Made by a program: the position numbers and the translations under genes. 64,000 nt of DNA from Dermatophilaceae bacterium Sec6.4 (GTDB taxonomy: Bacteria > Actinomycetota > Actinomycetes > Actinomycetales > Dermatophilaceae), in contig CP144172.1 of NCBI GenBank assembly GCA_039636865.1, forward strand, positions 2,604,001 to 2,668,000, written 5' to 3'. The notes under the pieces were generated by a model. That model saw only the letters and a list, made by a program, of their open reading frames with translations, did not search any database and was not told the DNA's origin. Positions 1 to 8,356 of the stretch are shown piece by piece; the first letter of the stretch is position 1; every line of letters starts with the position of its first letter.

Positions 1-95
1 CTCCAGGTGCTCAGGTGATCGGTATCACCGACGCCTGCTGTCCGGGCGTCAGGGACTGCAGCACCGGTGGCGGCCTTCGTGGGGGCGGCGCTCAT
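1..95 (-). CDS. Start of a second ABC exporter subunit (partial, runs off left edge)
   Basis: An ATG at 95 opens a frame that stays open to the left edge (about 31 codons, beginning MSAAPTKAATG). Its first bases overlap the stop of the upstream ABC exporter gene in an ATGA arrangement, so the two are probably translationally coupled. The visible N-terminus is low-complexity and carries no diagnostic domain. The call as the partner half-transporter is inference: half-size exporters of this kind are usually encoded as adjacent pairs, and the upstream subunit has a defective ATP site that needs a partner supplying the intact one. Confidence 0.6.
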   Translation of the reverse strand, partial: MSAAPTKAATGAAVPDARTAGVGDTDHLSTW

Positions 96-2044
96 CGCTG
101 ATGCGCCGTCTCGTCGAACAGGTCCAACTCCAGATCGGCTTCGTTCGATTCCGCCTCGGCCATCTTGGCGCGGTCGACCAGCTTGGCCCGGTCGGCGAGT
201 TCGGCTCGGTGCTCGACGTCGTCGGCGTACGCGCTGACGATGTGTGCGTACGGAGTACACCGCTGCATCAGCTCCAGGTGGGTGCCGGTGTCGACCACCC
301 GGCCGCGTTCGACGTAGACGACTGCGTCCGCGAGGCAGATGGTGGACAGCCGGTAGGCCACCACCAGGGTGGTGCTGTTGCTTCCGCGTTGCGCTGCGTC
401 GGCGCGTAGTCCGTCCAGGATTGCGACCTCCACTGTGGGATCCACCGCCGAGGTGGCGTCATCGAGTACGAGCAGGTGAGGGGAGCGGATCACAGCGCGG
501 GCCAGGGCAATCCGCTGACGTTGCCCACCGGACAGGGTGGCGCCGCGTTCGCCGACGCGGGTATAGAGGCCGTCGGTGAGCTCACCGACGAACCCGTCGG
601 CCTGCGCGACCCGCAACGCCCGCTGCACATCTGCGTCGTCGTACCCGCCACCGAGGGTGATGTTGCCCAGCACGGTGTCGTCGAAGAGGAAGGTGTCCTG
701 CGAGACCAGGGTCGCTGCCGCGCTGATCCCGTGCCGACGGACGTCGGTCAGGTGGATCCCGTCGATGAGCACCACCCCGGAGCTCGGGTCGACGAGTCGG
801 AGGGCGACGTTGGTCAAAGTGGATTTGCCCGAGCCGGTCGGGCCCACCACCGCGGTCAGCGAACCAGCCGGCAGATCGAGCGTGACGTCATGCAGCACCT
901 GTACCCGGGTGGTGGGCTTCTGCTCTGCCTGCCCTGAGAGGTTCGCGTGCCCACCGACCTCGTAGGAGAAGTCGATATGGCCCATTGCGAGTGCGCCGGA
1001 TCCGTCGGAGGGAAGGTCTTTGCGCCCGTACTGCATCGACCCTTGAGCGGACAGCACCGTGTCTACCCGGCGCCATCCGACCAGGGTGATGGGCAGGTTG
1101 CCGAGTACCCACCCGATCGAGCGCACCGGGAAGGCAAGCAGGGAGAACAGGTACGCGACCTGTACGACATCGGCGGCGCTGAGGTCTCCGGACTGCACCC
1201 TCGCCGTACCGACTGCGAGCACCGCGAGGGTGCCGAGGGTGGGGATGGCGTCGATGACCGGGTCGAAGATGCCCATCACCCGACCGACCTCGATCGCGGC
1301 GCCGCGCAGCTCGTTGGTCCGCTCGGCGAACCGCTGCGTCTCCTGGTCCTCGCGGCCCATGGATTTCACCACGAGCGCGGCCTCGATGCTCTCGTGGGCG
1401 ACCTCGCTGACCTCCCCACGTAGCTGCTGAGCCCTGGTCGCCCGGGGCGAGACCATGGCCCGGAAGACCGTGTTGACCACGAACAGCGTCGGAAACACCA
1501 GCAGGCCTATCAGCCCGAGCCAGATGTCGATCCGCAGCATCTCGGTAACACCGACGATCAGCATCACCACGACGCCGAGGGCCAGCGGCAACGGCTGGAA
1601 AATCCCCCACGCAGCCTCCACATCGGCATTCGCGTTCGAGAGCAGCTGACCCGAAGGGTGGCGGTGATGCCAGGACAGTGGCAACCGCAGGTACTGCCGG
1701 GTGACCTGGCGGCGGTAATCGGCGTTGAGGTTGTAATAGGCCACCCCGGCTCCGACCCGGCGCAGCACGACGCCGACCGCGATCAGCAGCACCACGATTC
1801 CGAGTTGCCACACGATGGTCCACACCTGGCCGGCGGTCACCCGTCCCGCCTGCACAGCGGGTGTCACGACGCTGCTGATCAGGTGACCGATCACCCGGGC
1901 GGTGAACACCGTCATCACGCCGTAGAGGACCGATCCCACCACCGACACGGCCAACGCGCGTGGCTGCCTGCGGAAGCCCGTACCCACGATGCGTAGCACC
2001 GGACCGAACGACCGCGTCGTGGAAGGTGCATCGGTCGAAGACAT
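92..2044 (-). CDS. ABC exporter half-transporter with degenerate catalytic site
   Basis: A 650-residue half-size exporter with an N-terminal six-helix transmembrane domain (about 30-320) and a C-terminal nucleotide-binding domain. The Walker A GPTGSGKST lies near 401-409 and the signature LSGGQ near 504. The Walker B region reads LLVLDDATS, so the catalytic glutamate is aspartate. The H-loop reads VVAYRLSTI, so the switch histidine is tyrosine. Both changes mark this as the non-catalytic half of a heterodimer. The C-terminus is a charged tail with repeated (L)xDRAK units. The ATG at 2044 was chosen because the family-like sequence begins there; longer reading in frame would run through the divergent neighbour. 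The substrate cannot be told from sequence. Confidence 0.9.
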   Translation of the reverse strand: MSSTDAPSTTRSFGPVLRIVGTGFRRQPRALAVSVVGSVLYGVMTVFTARVIGHLISSVVTPAVQAGRVTAGQVWTIVWQLGIVVLLIAVGVVLRRVGAGVAYYNLNADYRRQVTRQYLRLPLSWHHRHPSGQLLSNANADVEAAWGIFQPLPLALGVVVMLIVGVTEMLRIDIWLGLIGLLVFPTLFVVNTVFRAMVSPRATRAQQLRGEVSEVAHESIEAALVVKSMGREDQETQRFAERTNELRGAAIEVGRVMGIFDPVIDAIPTLGTLAVLAVGTARVQSGDLSAADVVQVAYLFSLLAFPVRSIGWVLGNLPITLVGWRRVDTVLSAQGSMQYGRKDLPSDGSGALAMGHIDFSYEVGGHANLSGQAEQKPTTRVQVLHDVTLDLPAGSLTAVVGPTGSGKSTLTNVALRLVDPSSGVVLIDGIHLTDVRRHGISAAATLVSQDTFLFDDTVLGNITLGGGYDDADVQRALRVAQADGFVGELTDGLYTRVGERGATLSGGQRQRIALARAVIRSPHLLVLDDATSAVDPTVEVAILDGLRADAAQRGSNSTTLVVAYRLSTICLADAVVYVERGRVVDTGTHLELMQRCTPYAHIVSAYADDVEHRAELADRAKLVDRAKMAEAESNEADLELDLFDETAHQR

Positions 2045-2062
2045 ATGTACCAGTATGGACGC

Positions 2063-2704
2063 ATGCAGAACATCGCCCAGCAGGAACGTGCCGCCCTCGT
2101 ATCGACCATGCTCGCCATCGGACCGGATGCTCCGACGCTGTGTGGGGACTGGCTCACCCGCGATCTCGCAGCGCACCTGGTGCTGCGTGAACGTCGCCCG
2201 GACGCTGCCCTGGGCGCGGTACTTCCCGCACTGGCGGGCCGGACCGCACGCATTCAGAAGGGGATGGCCGAGGGCGACTGGAACGCTCTGCTGGAGCAGA
2301 TCCGCACCGGCCCGCCGCGCTGGCACCCTGCCGCGATCGCCAAGATCGACGACGCCACCAATACCGGCGAGTTCTTCGTGCACCACGAGGATGTGCTGCG
2401 TGGGGCACCCGGGTGGGAACGTCGCGTTCCGTCCCCACAGTTGTCGAAGGCCCTCTGGTCGGCACTGCCGCAGATCGGCCGGTTGGCGTTGCGCACCGTC
2501 CGCGTGGGAGTGGTCGCGAATTCCCCCGGCGTCGGCCGTCGTTCGCTGAAGAAGCCCAAGGACGGTCACGGCAGCGTCGTGCTGACCGGTGAGCCGGGCG
2601 AGATCTTCCTGTCGATCTTCGGTCGCGACACCGTCGCCCAGGTCGAGTTCGAAGGATCGGACGCCGACGTGGCGGCCTACCAGGGCGCGTCGCGCGGCGT
2701 GTGA
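2063..2704 (+). CDS. TIGR03085 family (maleylpyruvate isomerase/DinB-like) protein
   Basis: A 213-residue protein resembling the TIGR03085 family, which is related to the mycothiol-dependent maleylpyruvate isomerase N-terminal/DinB-like four-helix fold. It shows the family opening ERAALVSTMLAIGPDAPTLC and the following W-L-x-R-D-L-A-A-H-L segment whose histidine is a likely metal ligand. A second histidine pair occurs in FFVHHEDVLRG. The reaction is unknown. ATG 2063 is preferred over an in-frame ATG at 2045. Neither has a clear Shine-Dalgarno, and the start lies only 18 bases from the divergent ABC gene, so a leaderless transcript is likely. The gene ends at a strong palindrome. Confidence 0.8.
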   Translation: MQNIAQQERAALVSTMLAIGPDAPTLCGDWLTRDLAAHLVLRERRPDAALGAVLPALAGRTARIQKGMAEGDWNALLEQIRTGPPRWHPAAIAKIDDATNTGEFFVHHEDVLRGAPGWERRVPSPQLSKALWSALPQIGRLALRTVRVGVVANSPGVGRRSLKKPKDGHGSVVLTGEPGEIFLSIFGRDTVAQVEFEGSDADVAAYQGASRGV

Positions 2705-2717
2705 CCAGAGTCGTAGG

Positions 2718-2765
2718 AGTTGTGTGAACGGGTGCGCTCCATAGAGCGCACCCGTTCACACAACT
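2718..2765. terminator. Long perfect hairpin between convergent genes
   Basis: A perfect 22-base inverted repeat (arms 2718-2739 and 2744-2765, loop CATA) fills the gap between the TIGR03085 gene and hisF, which converge here. The inner stem is GC-rich; the outer ends read AGTTGTGTG/CACACAACT. On the plus strand the stem runs into CTTTCAG, and on the minus strand into an A/G-rich stretch, so it could act as a bidirectional terminator. A near-copy of both arms lies at 58719-58768, also between convergent genes. Confidence 0.8.
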
Positions 2766-2782
2766 TTCAGGGATCTCGCGGT

Positions 2783-3538
2783 CTAGCGGACGGGGTATCC
2801 CGCTTCGCTCAGGGCTGCCTTGACGTCGGCAATGGTGAACTGGCCGAAGTGGAAGACCGAGGCCGCCAGCACCGCATCCGCACCGGCGCGCACCGCGTCC
2901 ACGAAGTGCCCGGGACATCCAGCACCACCGCTCGCAATCAGCGGGACCGTCACTTCTGCGCGCACTGCAGCAATGAGCTCCAGGTCGAATCCGTCCCTGG
3001 TGCCGTCGGTGTCCATCGAGTTCAACAGGATTTCCCCGGCCCCGAGCCGGGCAGCCTCGGCGCACCACTGGACGGCCTCGATCCCTGCCGACTGTCGACC
3101 GCCATGTGTGGTGACCTCGAAGTGTCCGTCGGGAGCGCGACGCACATCGGCGGACAGGACCAGCACCTGGGCACCGAAGCGGTCCGCGATCTCGGCGATG
3201 ACCTGCGGGCGGGCAATGGCTCCGGTATTGATGCCGACCTTGTCGGCGCCGCTGCGCAGCAGCCGGTCCACGTCGTCGACGCCGCGCACTCCGCCGCCGA
3301 CCGTCAAGGGGATGAACACCTGCTCGGCGGTCCGGCCCACCACGTCGTAGGTCGTCGCGCGGTCGCCGGAACTCGCGGTGACGTCCAGGAAGGTCAGCTC
3401 GTCGGCTCCCTGTGCGTCGTACCGGCGGGCCAGTTCGACCGGGTCGCCGGCGTCGCGCAGGTTCTCGAAGTTGACGCCCTTGACGACCCGTCCGGCGTCG
3501 ACGTCGAGGCACGGGATGACCCGGATCGCGACGCTCAA
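2783..3538 (-). CDS. hisF: Imidazole glycerol phosphate synthase, cyclase subunit
   Basis: HisF uses ammonia passed from HisH and the ribulosyl form of ProFAR to make imidazole glycerol phosphate and AICAR in histidine synthesis. The 251-residue length is standard for this beta/alpha barrel. It shows the N-terminal [14 protein letters not shown] motif with catalytic Asp12, the FLDVTAS strand, LTVGGGVR, and a second catalytic aspartate in the VLSADVRR segment. It lies alone here on the minus strand, converging with the TIGR03085 gene and separated from hisE and hisG by a divergent kinase gene and a PH-like gene. The rest of the histidine pathway is not in the window. Confidence 0.97.
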   Translation of the reverse strand: MSVAIRVIPCLDVDAGRVVKGVNFENLRDAGDPVELARRYDAQGADELTFLDVTASSGDRATTYDVVGRTAEQVFIPLTVGGGVRGVDDVDRLLRSGADKVGINTGAIARPQVIAEIADRFGAQVLVLSADVRRAPDGHFEVTTHGGRQSAGIEAVQWCAEAARLGAGEILLNSMDTDGTRDGFDLELIAAVRAEVTVPLIASGGAGCPGHFVDAVRAGADAVLAASVFHFGQFTIADVKAALSEAGYPVR

Positions 3539-3591
3539 GACGAGGCCTTCGGCAGGGCTGCACGCAGGAATGTCACGGGTAGCAGCCTACG

Positions 3592-4215
3592 GTGAGCCCC
3601 ATGGACACCCCGACCGACGATCACGCGCTGGGCCCGGACCAGTCGTCGTTGGCCGGCGCCAACGCCGTCGCCGCGTGGGCGCGATCCGCCTGCGAAATGG
3701 TGGAGCAGGAGGATGTGGTCCGGCCCGTTGTCATTGCCATCGACGGACCCGCCTGCGCCGGCAAGACAAGCCTGGCGGCGTTGACCGCCGAACTGCTCGA
3801 CGACGCGCCCGTCGTCGCGATGGACGATCTGTACCCCGGCTGGGACGGCTTGGCCGACGGTGTACGGCTGGTCGCGGACAAGGTGCTCGGGCCGATGTCA
3901 CATGGCGAACGGGCGTGGTACGAGCGGTACGACTGGGTTGCGCAGGCCGGCGCGGAGACGGTGATCGTGCGCAGACACCGGTACCTGGTCGTCGAAGGGG
4001 TCGGATCGAGCGCCGGGCCGGCGTCGCCGTACGCAGATGTGCGGGTATGGGTAGACGCACCTGTCGACGTCCGCCGCGAGCGCGCCGACGCGCGCACGGC
4101 CGGCACCCAGGGTGGTTTCGACGGTCACTGGCAACACTGGGCCGACCAGGAGGCTGTCCTTTTCGCAGCTGACGGCACGATGGAACACGCCCACCTGCGC
4201 ATCGACACCGCGTGA
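3592..4215 (+). CDS. P-loop kinase of the uridine kinase-like family
   Basis: A 207-residue P-loop protein with Walker A IDGPACAGKTSL near residues 46-57. A segment after it (VVAMDDLYPGWDGLADG) resembles the substrate loop of uridine/cytidine kinase-like proteins, and the strand YLVVEGVGSS follows later, as in that family. Actinobacteria often carry such a small ATP-binding protein annotated as uridine kinase; the substrate is not established. GTG 3592 is used, with ATG 3601 in the same frame as the alternative. Neither has a Shine-Dalgarno. It diverges from hisF across about 53 bases and converges on the hisG operon end. Confidence 0.75.
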   Translation: MSPMDTPTDDHALGPDQSSLAGANAVAAWARSACEMVEQEDVVRPVVIAIDGPACAGKTSLAALTAELLDDAPVVAMDDLYPGWDGLADGVRLVADKVLGPMSHGERAWYERYDWVAQAGAETVIVRRHRYLVVEGVGSSAGPASPYADVRVWVDAPVDVRRERADARTAGTQGGFDGHWQHWADQEAVLFAADGTMEHAHLRIDTA

Positions 4216-4254
4216 GCCCACTGCCGTCAGCGAGCTCGGTTCAGTCGTTGCGAC

Positions 4255-4716
4255 TCAGCTGCGTTCGACGGTGGAGTGCACCTGGACGAGCGCGGCCATT
4301 CGGCCGGCCTCGGCGTCGGCGCGCTCACCGTCCGAGCGCTGGATGGCCATCACAGCGAGATGCTCGGTGTCATCCAGCTCCAGGACCAGCCACGGGGTGC
4401 CACCGCCGAATTGCACATTGACCACCTCGGTCCAGGCCACGGTGCGCGTTGACATCAGGTTGCGTACCTGCACACCTTCCGTGGTGGGCACCGCCCGGAC
4501 CTGCGCGTACCGCATGAGGATCAACGCGACCACCACCCCGAAGAGAACCAGCATGGTCGAGTCGGCGCCGGCCCAGCCGCTCACCCCGCCACGCGGCACG
4601 GTGAAGGCCACCAGCGTGAACACCACCACACACGCGACCGCCGAAACGACCGCGACGATCCGCGAACGGTGTGGGCGGAAGACGTCGTACGGTGTCCCGG
4701 TGCCTGCGCCGCTCAT
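4255..4716 (-). CDS. PH-like domain membrane protein coupled to hisG
   Basis: A 153-residue protein with two transmembrane helices near residues 19-40 and 53-72, followed by a short bacterial PH-like beta domain (VRNLMSTRTVAWTEVVNVQF then WLVLELDD). Its ATG at 4716 overlaps the hisG stop in an ATGA junction, which decides this start over an in-frame ATG at 4725. PH-domain proteins of this kind often accompany hisG in actinobacteria. The function is unknown and no histidine role is shown. It is the last gene of the rib-his operon; 39 bases separate it from the convergent kinase gene, where only a weak AGTCG/CGACT hairpin is visible. Confidence 0.8.
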   Translation of the reverse strand: MSGAGTGTPYDVFRPHRSRIVAVVSAVACVVVFTLVAFTVPRGGVSGWAGADSTMLVLFGVVVALILMRYAQVRAVPTTEGVQVRNLMSTRTVAWTEVVNVQFGGGTPWLVLELDDTEHLAVMAIQRSDGERADAEAGRMAALVQVHSTVERS

Positions 4717-5558
4717 AGCCGGCACGCCGCAATCTCGGTCACCAGGATGGCGCGGGCACCGAGCTCGTACAGCTCGTCCATCACGGTGTTGGTCACCTTC
4801 CGCGGCACCATCACCCGTACCGCGACGTACTGGTCATCGCGCAACGGGGACACCGTCGGACTCTCCAACCCCGGGGTGACCGCGCAGGCCTGCTCCACGA
4901 GTTCGCGCCGGATGTCGTAGTCGACCATGACATACCGCTGCGCAGTCAGCACGCCCTGCAGGCGGCGCACGAAGACGGACAACATCGGGTTGGACTCGGC
5001 ATCCGCGCGCTGCACGAGCACGGCCTCGCTCTGCAGGATCGGCTCGCCGAAGACCTCCAGACCCGCGTTGCGCAGGGTGGACCCGGTCTCGACCACGTCC
5101 GCGATCACATCGGCCACGCCGAGCGTCACGGCCGTCTCCACCGCGCCGTCCAGGCGTACGACGCTTGCCTGGACCCCGTGCCGGGCCAGGTCGGCGCGCA
5201 CCAACCCCGGAAAGCTCGTGGCAACGCGCCGACCGTGCAATTGCGAGACGTGATCGGGTCCGCCCGGCAACCCCGCGTACCGGAAGGTCGATGCACCGAA
5301 ACCGAGCGCCAGACATTCGGTGGCGGAACTGGCCGAATCCAGCAGTAGGTCGCGACCGGTCAGCCCGACATCCAGGGTGCCCTGCCCGACGTAGACGGCG
5401 ATGTCACGGGGGCGCAGGAAGAACAGTTCGACATCGTTGTCGGGGTCGAGGATGACCAGTTCCTTGGCATCACGCCGTCCGCGGTATCCGGCCTCCCGCA
5501 GGATGGCCGCGGCAGGTTCGGCCAACGCACCCTTGTTGGGCATCGCGACTCTGAGCAT
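4713..5558 (-). CDS. hisG: ATP phosphoribosyltransferase (long form)
   Basis: HisG condenses ATP with PRPP in the first, feedback-controlled step of histidine synthesis. At 281 residues this is the long form, with a C-terminal ACT-like regulatory domain, so it does not need HisZ. It opens MLRVAMPNKGALAEPA, shows the DVGLTGRDLLLDS segment of the catalytic domain and a PRPP-binding stretch around GVADVIADVVETGSTLRNAGL (given here by its ends: GVADVIAD and GSTLRNAGL). The C-terminal third (from about 205) carries the DELYELGARAILVTEI regulatory segment. It follows hisE after 75 bases that contain tandem repeats, and its stop overlaps the next gene. Confidence 0.97.
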   Translation of the reverse strand: MLRVAMPNKGALAEPAAAILREAGYRGRRDAKELVILDPDNDVELFFLRPRDIAVYVGQGTLDVGLTGRDLLLDSASSATECLALGFGASTFRYAGLPGGPDHVSQLHGRRVATSFPGLVRADLARHGVQASVVRLDGAVETAVTLGVADVIADVVETGSTLRNAGLEVFGEPILQSEAVLVQRADAESNPMLSVFVRRLQGVLTAQRYVMVDYDIRRELVEQACAVTPGLESPTVSPLRDDQYVAVRVMVPRKVTNTVMDELYELGARAILVTEIAACRL

Positions 5559-5576
5559 CGGTGGTCCTTCGTGAGG

Positions 5577-5625
5577 TTGTCAGCGTGGGGTTTGTCGGCG
5601 TGGGGGTTGTCGGCGTGGGGTTGTC
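5577..5625. repeat. Three-copy 15-base tandem repeat between hisE and hisG
   Basis: The unit TTGTCRGCGTGGGG occurs at 5577, 5592 and 5607, with a partial fourth copy (TTGTC) at 5621. It fills most of the 75-base gap between hisE and hisG, in a run of genes that otherwise overlap or nearly touch. It is too short and has no spacers, so it is not a CRISPR. It looks like slippage-derived sequence. Confidence 0.85.
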
Positions 5626-5633
5626 CGGCTATT

Positions 5634-5897
5634 TCACAGGTGGGCGTAGACGTCGTCCAGGCTGATCCCGCGCTCCAGCATCAGTACCTGCAGGTGGTAC
5701 AGCAGTTGGCTGATCTCCTCCGCAGTCGCGGTGTTGCCCTCGTATTCGGCCGCCATCCACACTTCGGCGGCCTCCTCCACGATCTTCTTGCCGATGCCGT
5801 GCACACCACTGTCCAGTTCGGCGATGGTGCCCGAATCGGCGGGGCGGACCCGTGCTTTCTCGGACAGCTCAGCCCAGAGGCTCTCGAACGTCTTCAC
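5634..5897 (-). CDS. hisE: Phosphoribosyl-ATP pyrophosphatase
   Basis: HisE hydrolyses phosphoribosyl-ATP to phosphoribosyl-AMP, the second step of histidine synthesis. The 87-residue length is normal for the stand-alone enzyme. The MazG-like helical core is clear: [17 protein letters not shown] followed by [18 protein letters not shown], carrying the EExxE metal-binding acidic residues. It starts at GTG 5897, 11 bases after the ribH stop, so histidine genes are read as the tail of the riboflavin operon here. Confidence 0.96.
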   Translation of the reverse strand: MKTFESLWAELSEKARVRPADSGTIAELDSGVHGIGKKIVEEAAEVWMAAEYEGNTATAEEISQLLYHLQVLMLERGISLDDVYAHL

Positions 5898-5908
5898 AGC
5901 AGACCAGA

Positions 5909-6403
5909 TTACGTGGCGGTGCGCGCGGGCCTGGATACCGCCCGCAGAGTGACGGCGGTCGCGACCGCGGCGGTTGCCGCCTCATGACCCTTGTCCTCGA
6001 TGGATTCCGGCAGCCCGGCGCGATCCAGCGCCTGCTGCTCGTCGTCACAGGTGAGCAGCCCGAACCCGATCGGAACACCGGTGCTCGCACCGACCTGGGT
6101 GAGTCCCAGGGCGGCCGCCTGACACACATAGTCGAAGTGCGGGGTACCCCCGCGGATGACGACGCCGAGGGCGACCAGAGCGTCGTAGGACGGCGCGAGT
6201 CGCGCACACGCCACGGTCAGCTCGAAGCTGCCGGGAACCCGGATCAGGTCGATATCGCCATGGCTCACTCCCGCGTCGGCCAGACCGCGGAAAGCACCGT
6301 CCACCAGCCCGTCCATGATCCGGGTGTGCCAGGACGCGGCGATGACCGCCACCCGTAATCCACGGGCATCGACGTGCAGAGTGGGGGCGCCGGGTCCGCT
6401 CAT
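5909..6403 (-). CDS. ribH: 6,7-dimethyl-8-ribityllumazine synthase
   Basis: RibH condenses the pyrimidine intermediate with 3,4-dihydroxybutanone 4-phosphate to make lumazine, and usually assembles as an icosahedral or pentameric shell. The 164-residue protein has the expected order: VAVIAASWH at the N-terminus, [31 protein letters not shown] with the catalytic histidine, then [21 protein letters not shown]. The start overlaps the ribBA stop by four bases. Confidence 0.97.
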   Translation of the reverse strand: MSGPGAPTLHVDARGLRVAVIAASWHTRIMDGLVDGAFRGLADAGVSHGDIDLIRVPGSFELTVACARLAPSYDALVALGVVIRGGTPHFDYVCQAAALGLTQVGASTGVPIGFGLLTCDDEQQALDRAGLPESIEDKGHEAATAAVATAVTLRAVSRPARTAT

Positions 6404-7653
6404 GTCAGGACTCCTTCAGTGCTCGTGGTGGGCGGGGTATGGCCGAGGCGTTCGCGTTTGGTACGCAGGTACCGCTCGTTCTCCGGGGTGCGACCCACGT
6501 GCAGCGGTACCGAGGCGACCACCTCGATGCCCAGCTCGGCCAACGCAGCTGCCTTACGAGGGTTGTTGGTGAGCAACCGGACGCGCTGCACTCCCAGGTC
6601 CTGCAGGATCGCCGCGGCCGCATCGTATTCGCGGGCGTCGACGGGCAGACCGAGTTCGGTTTGCGCATCGACCGTGTCGAAACCATTGTCCTGCAGCGCG
6701 TATGCACGTAACTTGTCGATCAGACCCACTCCGCGACCCTCGTGCCCACGCAGATAGATCACCACACCACCGTCGCGGGCCACGGCCTGCATCGAGGCCT
6801 GCAGCTGGGGTCCGCAGTCGCAGCGCCGCGAACCGAAGACGTCGCCGGTGAGGCACTCGGAATGGACCCGTACTAGGACCGCTGCCTGGTGGTCGCTGTC
6901 CTCGAGCGCTTCTTCGTCGCTGCCCATCCCGGCGGGACTGACCAACGCCAGATGGTCCGCGCCGGTGACGAGATCCGCATACGCCGTGACCGCAAAGACC
7001 CCGTGCTCCGTGGGGAGCACGCTGTGCGCACGCGCCGACACCCGGTCACGGGATCTGCGCCATGCCACCAGGTCCGCGATCGTGATGACCGTCAGACCGG
7101 TACGCCCGGCAAGAGCCATACCGTCCGCGAGGCGCATCATCGAACCGTCATCGTGCACCAACTCCACGATCATCCCGACGGGGGGCAACCCGGCCAACCG
7201 GCACAGATCCACCGCCGCCTCGGTGTGACCGGCGCGGGTCAGCACACCCCCGGACCGGGCCCGTAGCGGGAACACGTGGCCCGGTCGTGTCAGGTCGGTC
7301 GCCAGGGCACCGGGGTCGGCGAGCGCACGCAGAGTTGCCGTGCGGTCCGCAGCACTGATGCCGGTGGTGACCGAGCCGGCCGCGTCCACCGAGACGGTGT
7401 AGGCAGTCCCTTTGGGGTCCTGGTTGTCCGCCACCATCGCCGGTAGCGCCAGCCGGTCGGCGATCTCACCCGGCAGTGGCGCACAGATGACGCCCGAGCC
7501 GTGCCGGATCGCCCACCCCATCCACTGTTCGGTGACCAGCGACCCGGCCATCACCAGGTCGACCTCGTTCTCCCGGTCGGCGTCGTCGGCGACCAGCACC
7601 GGACGCCCGAGGGCAAGCTGCGCGAGGGCCTCGTCGATGGTTGCCAGTGGCAT
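6400..7653 (-). CDS. ribBA: Bifunctional DHBP synthase / GTP cyclohydrolase II
   Basis: RibBA supplies both riboflavin precursors: 3,4-dihydroxybutanone phosphate from ribulose 5-phosphate (N-terminal domain, about 1-200) and the pyrimidine from GTP (C-terminal domain, about 210-410). The first domain shows the acidic [11 protein letters not shown] metal/substrate motif and [18 protein letters not shown]. The second shows the zinc cysteines in [17 protein letters not shown] and the GTP-binding [11 protein letters not shown]. The 417-residue length fits the fused form. It begins one base after the ribM stop and overlaps ribH by four bases. Confidence 0.97.
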   Translation of the reverse strand: MPLATIDEALAQLALGRPVLVADDADRENEVDLVMAGSLVTEQWMGWAIRHGSGVICAPLPGEIADRLALPAMVADNQDPKGTAYTVSVDAAGSVTTGISAADRTATLRALADPGALATDLTRPGHVFPLRARSGGVLTRAGHTEAAVDLCRLAGLPPVGMIVELVHDDGSMMRLADGMALAGRTGLTVITIADLVAWRRSRDRVSARAHSVLPTEHGVFAVTAYADLVTGADHLALVSPAGMGSDEEALEDSDHQAAVLVRVHSECLTGDVFGSRRCDCGPQLQASMQAVARDGGVVIYLRGHEGRGVGLIDKLRAYALQDNGFDTVDAQTELGLPVDAREYDAAAAILQDLGVQRVRLLTNNPRKAAALAELGIEVVASVPLHVGRTPENERYLRTKRERLGHTPPTTSTEGVLT

Positions 7654-7654
7654 C

Positions 7655-8356
7655 TCAGATACTCCCGGTCGGTTCGAGCACCAGTGCGTCGCGCCCGCTA
7701 CTGCGCGAGACCTTCAGCCAGACGAAGAAGCCCCAGATCACAAAGCCTGCATAGACGGCGTACAGCACGGCGGAGGGGTAGTACTGGAACTTGATCAGCT
7801 CCGGCACCCCGACCAGGTCGACCGCCAGCCACATCAACCAGAAGTCGTTCCAACCGCGCGCCATCGCGAAGGTCGCCATCATCGATCCGACGAAGATCCA
7901 CGAGTCGGCCCAGTAGTACCACCAGGGCGCGGGGAAGCCGGCCCCGATCATGGTGAAGATCCACCAGCACAGCACGACACCGGCGGCCCAGGCCACGACG
8001 TACGCCGCGCGTTCGACTGCGGTCGCCCAGCGCGGGTCCACCGCTGGGGCATCTGCGGTCCTGGTGCGTCGGGTCTGCCGCCAGGCCCACCAGCCGTAGA
8101 CCGACGTCAGGATGAAGAACACCTGTCGGCCGGCCTGCCCGAAGAGCACCTGACCGCCGTGTCCGGTGAATCCCACCGCGAAGAACACGGTGAGCAGCAG
8201 CGCGTTACCGAGGATCCCGACCGGCCATGCCCAGATCTTGCGCCGCATCCCACCGAGTGCCGAACCGATGCCGAACAGGTTGCCGACGATCTCCCGCCAG
8301 GTGATCTGGTGTCCCCCGATGGTGATGTACGCGTCGTAGATGTCGACGATGCTCAT
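7655..8356 (-). CDS. ribM: PnuC-family membrane transporter, probable riboflavin transporter RibM/PnuX
   Basis: A 233-residue integral membrane protein of the PnuC family, with six to seven hydrophobic helices and tryptophan-rich segments ([32 protein letters not shown]). PnuC proteins normally carry nicotinamide riboside, but members within FMN-riboswitch operons of actinobacteria (RibM, also called PnuX) are known riboflavin transporters, and this gene sits between ribE and ribBA. The substrate call therefore rests on context. The ATG at 8356 overlaps the ribE stop in an ATGA junction and its own stop lies one base before ribBA. Confidence 0.85.
   Translation of the reverse strand: MSIVDIYDAYITIGGHQITWREIVGNLFGIGSALGGMRRKIWAWPVGILGNALLLTVFFAVGFTGHGGQVLFGQAGRQVFFILTSVYGWWAWRQTRRTRTADAPAVDPRWATAVERAAYVVAWAAGVVLCWWIFTMIGAGFPAPWWYYWADSWIFVGSMMATFAMARGWNDFWLMWLAVDLVGVPELIKFQYYPSAVLYAVYAGFVIWGFFVWLKVSRSSGRDALVLEPTGSI

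Noticed and set aside
2154..3563. Long minus-strand frame across the TIGR03085 gene and hisF
   Set aside because: It runs through the palindrome and out of frame with hisF; the translation is arginine/proline-rich as expected for a shadow.
5577..5625. CRISPR-like repeat
   Set aside because: Copies are contiguous with no spacers, and no cas gene is present.
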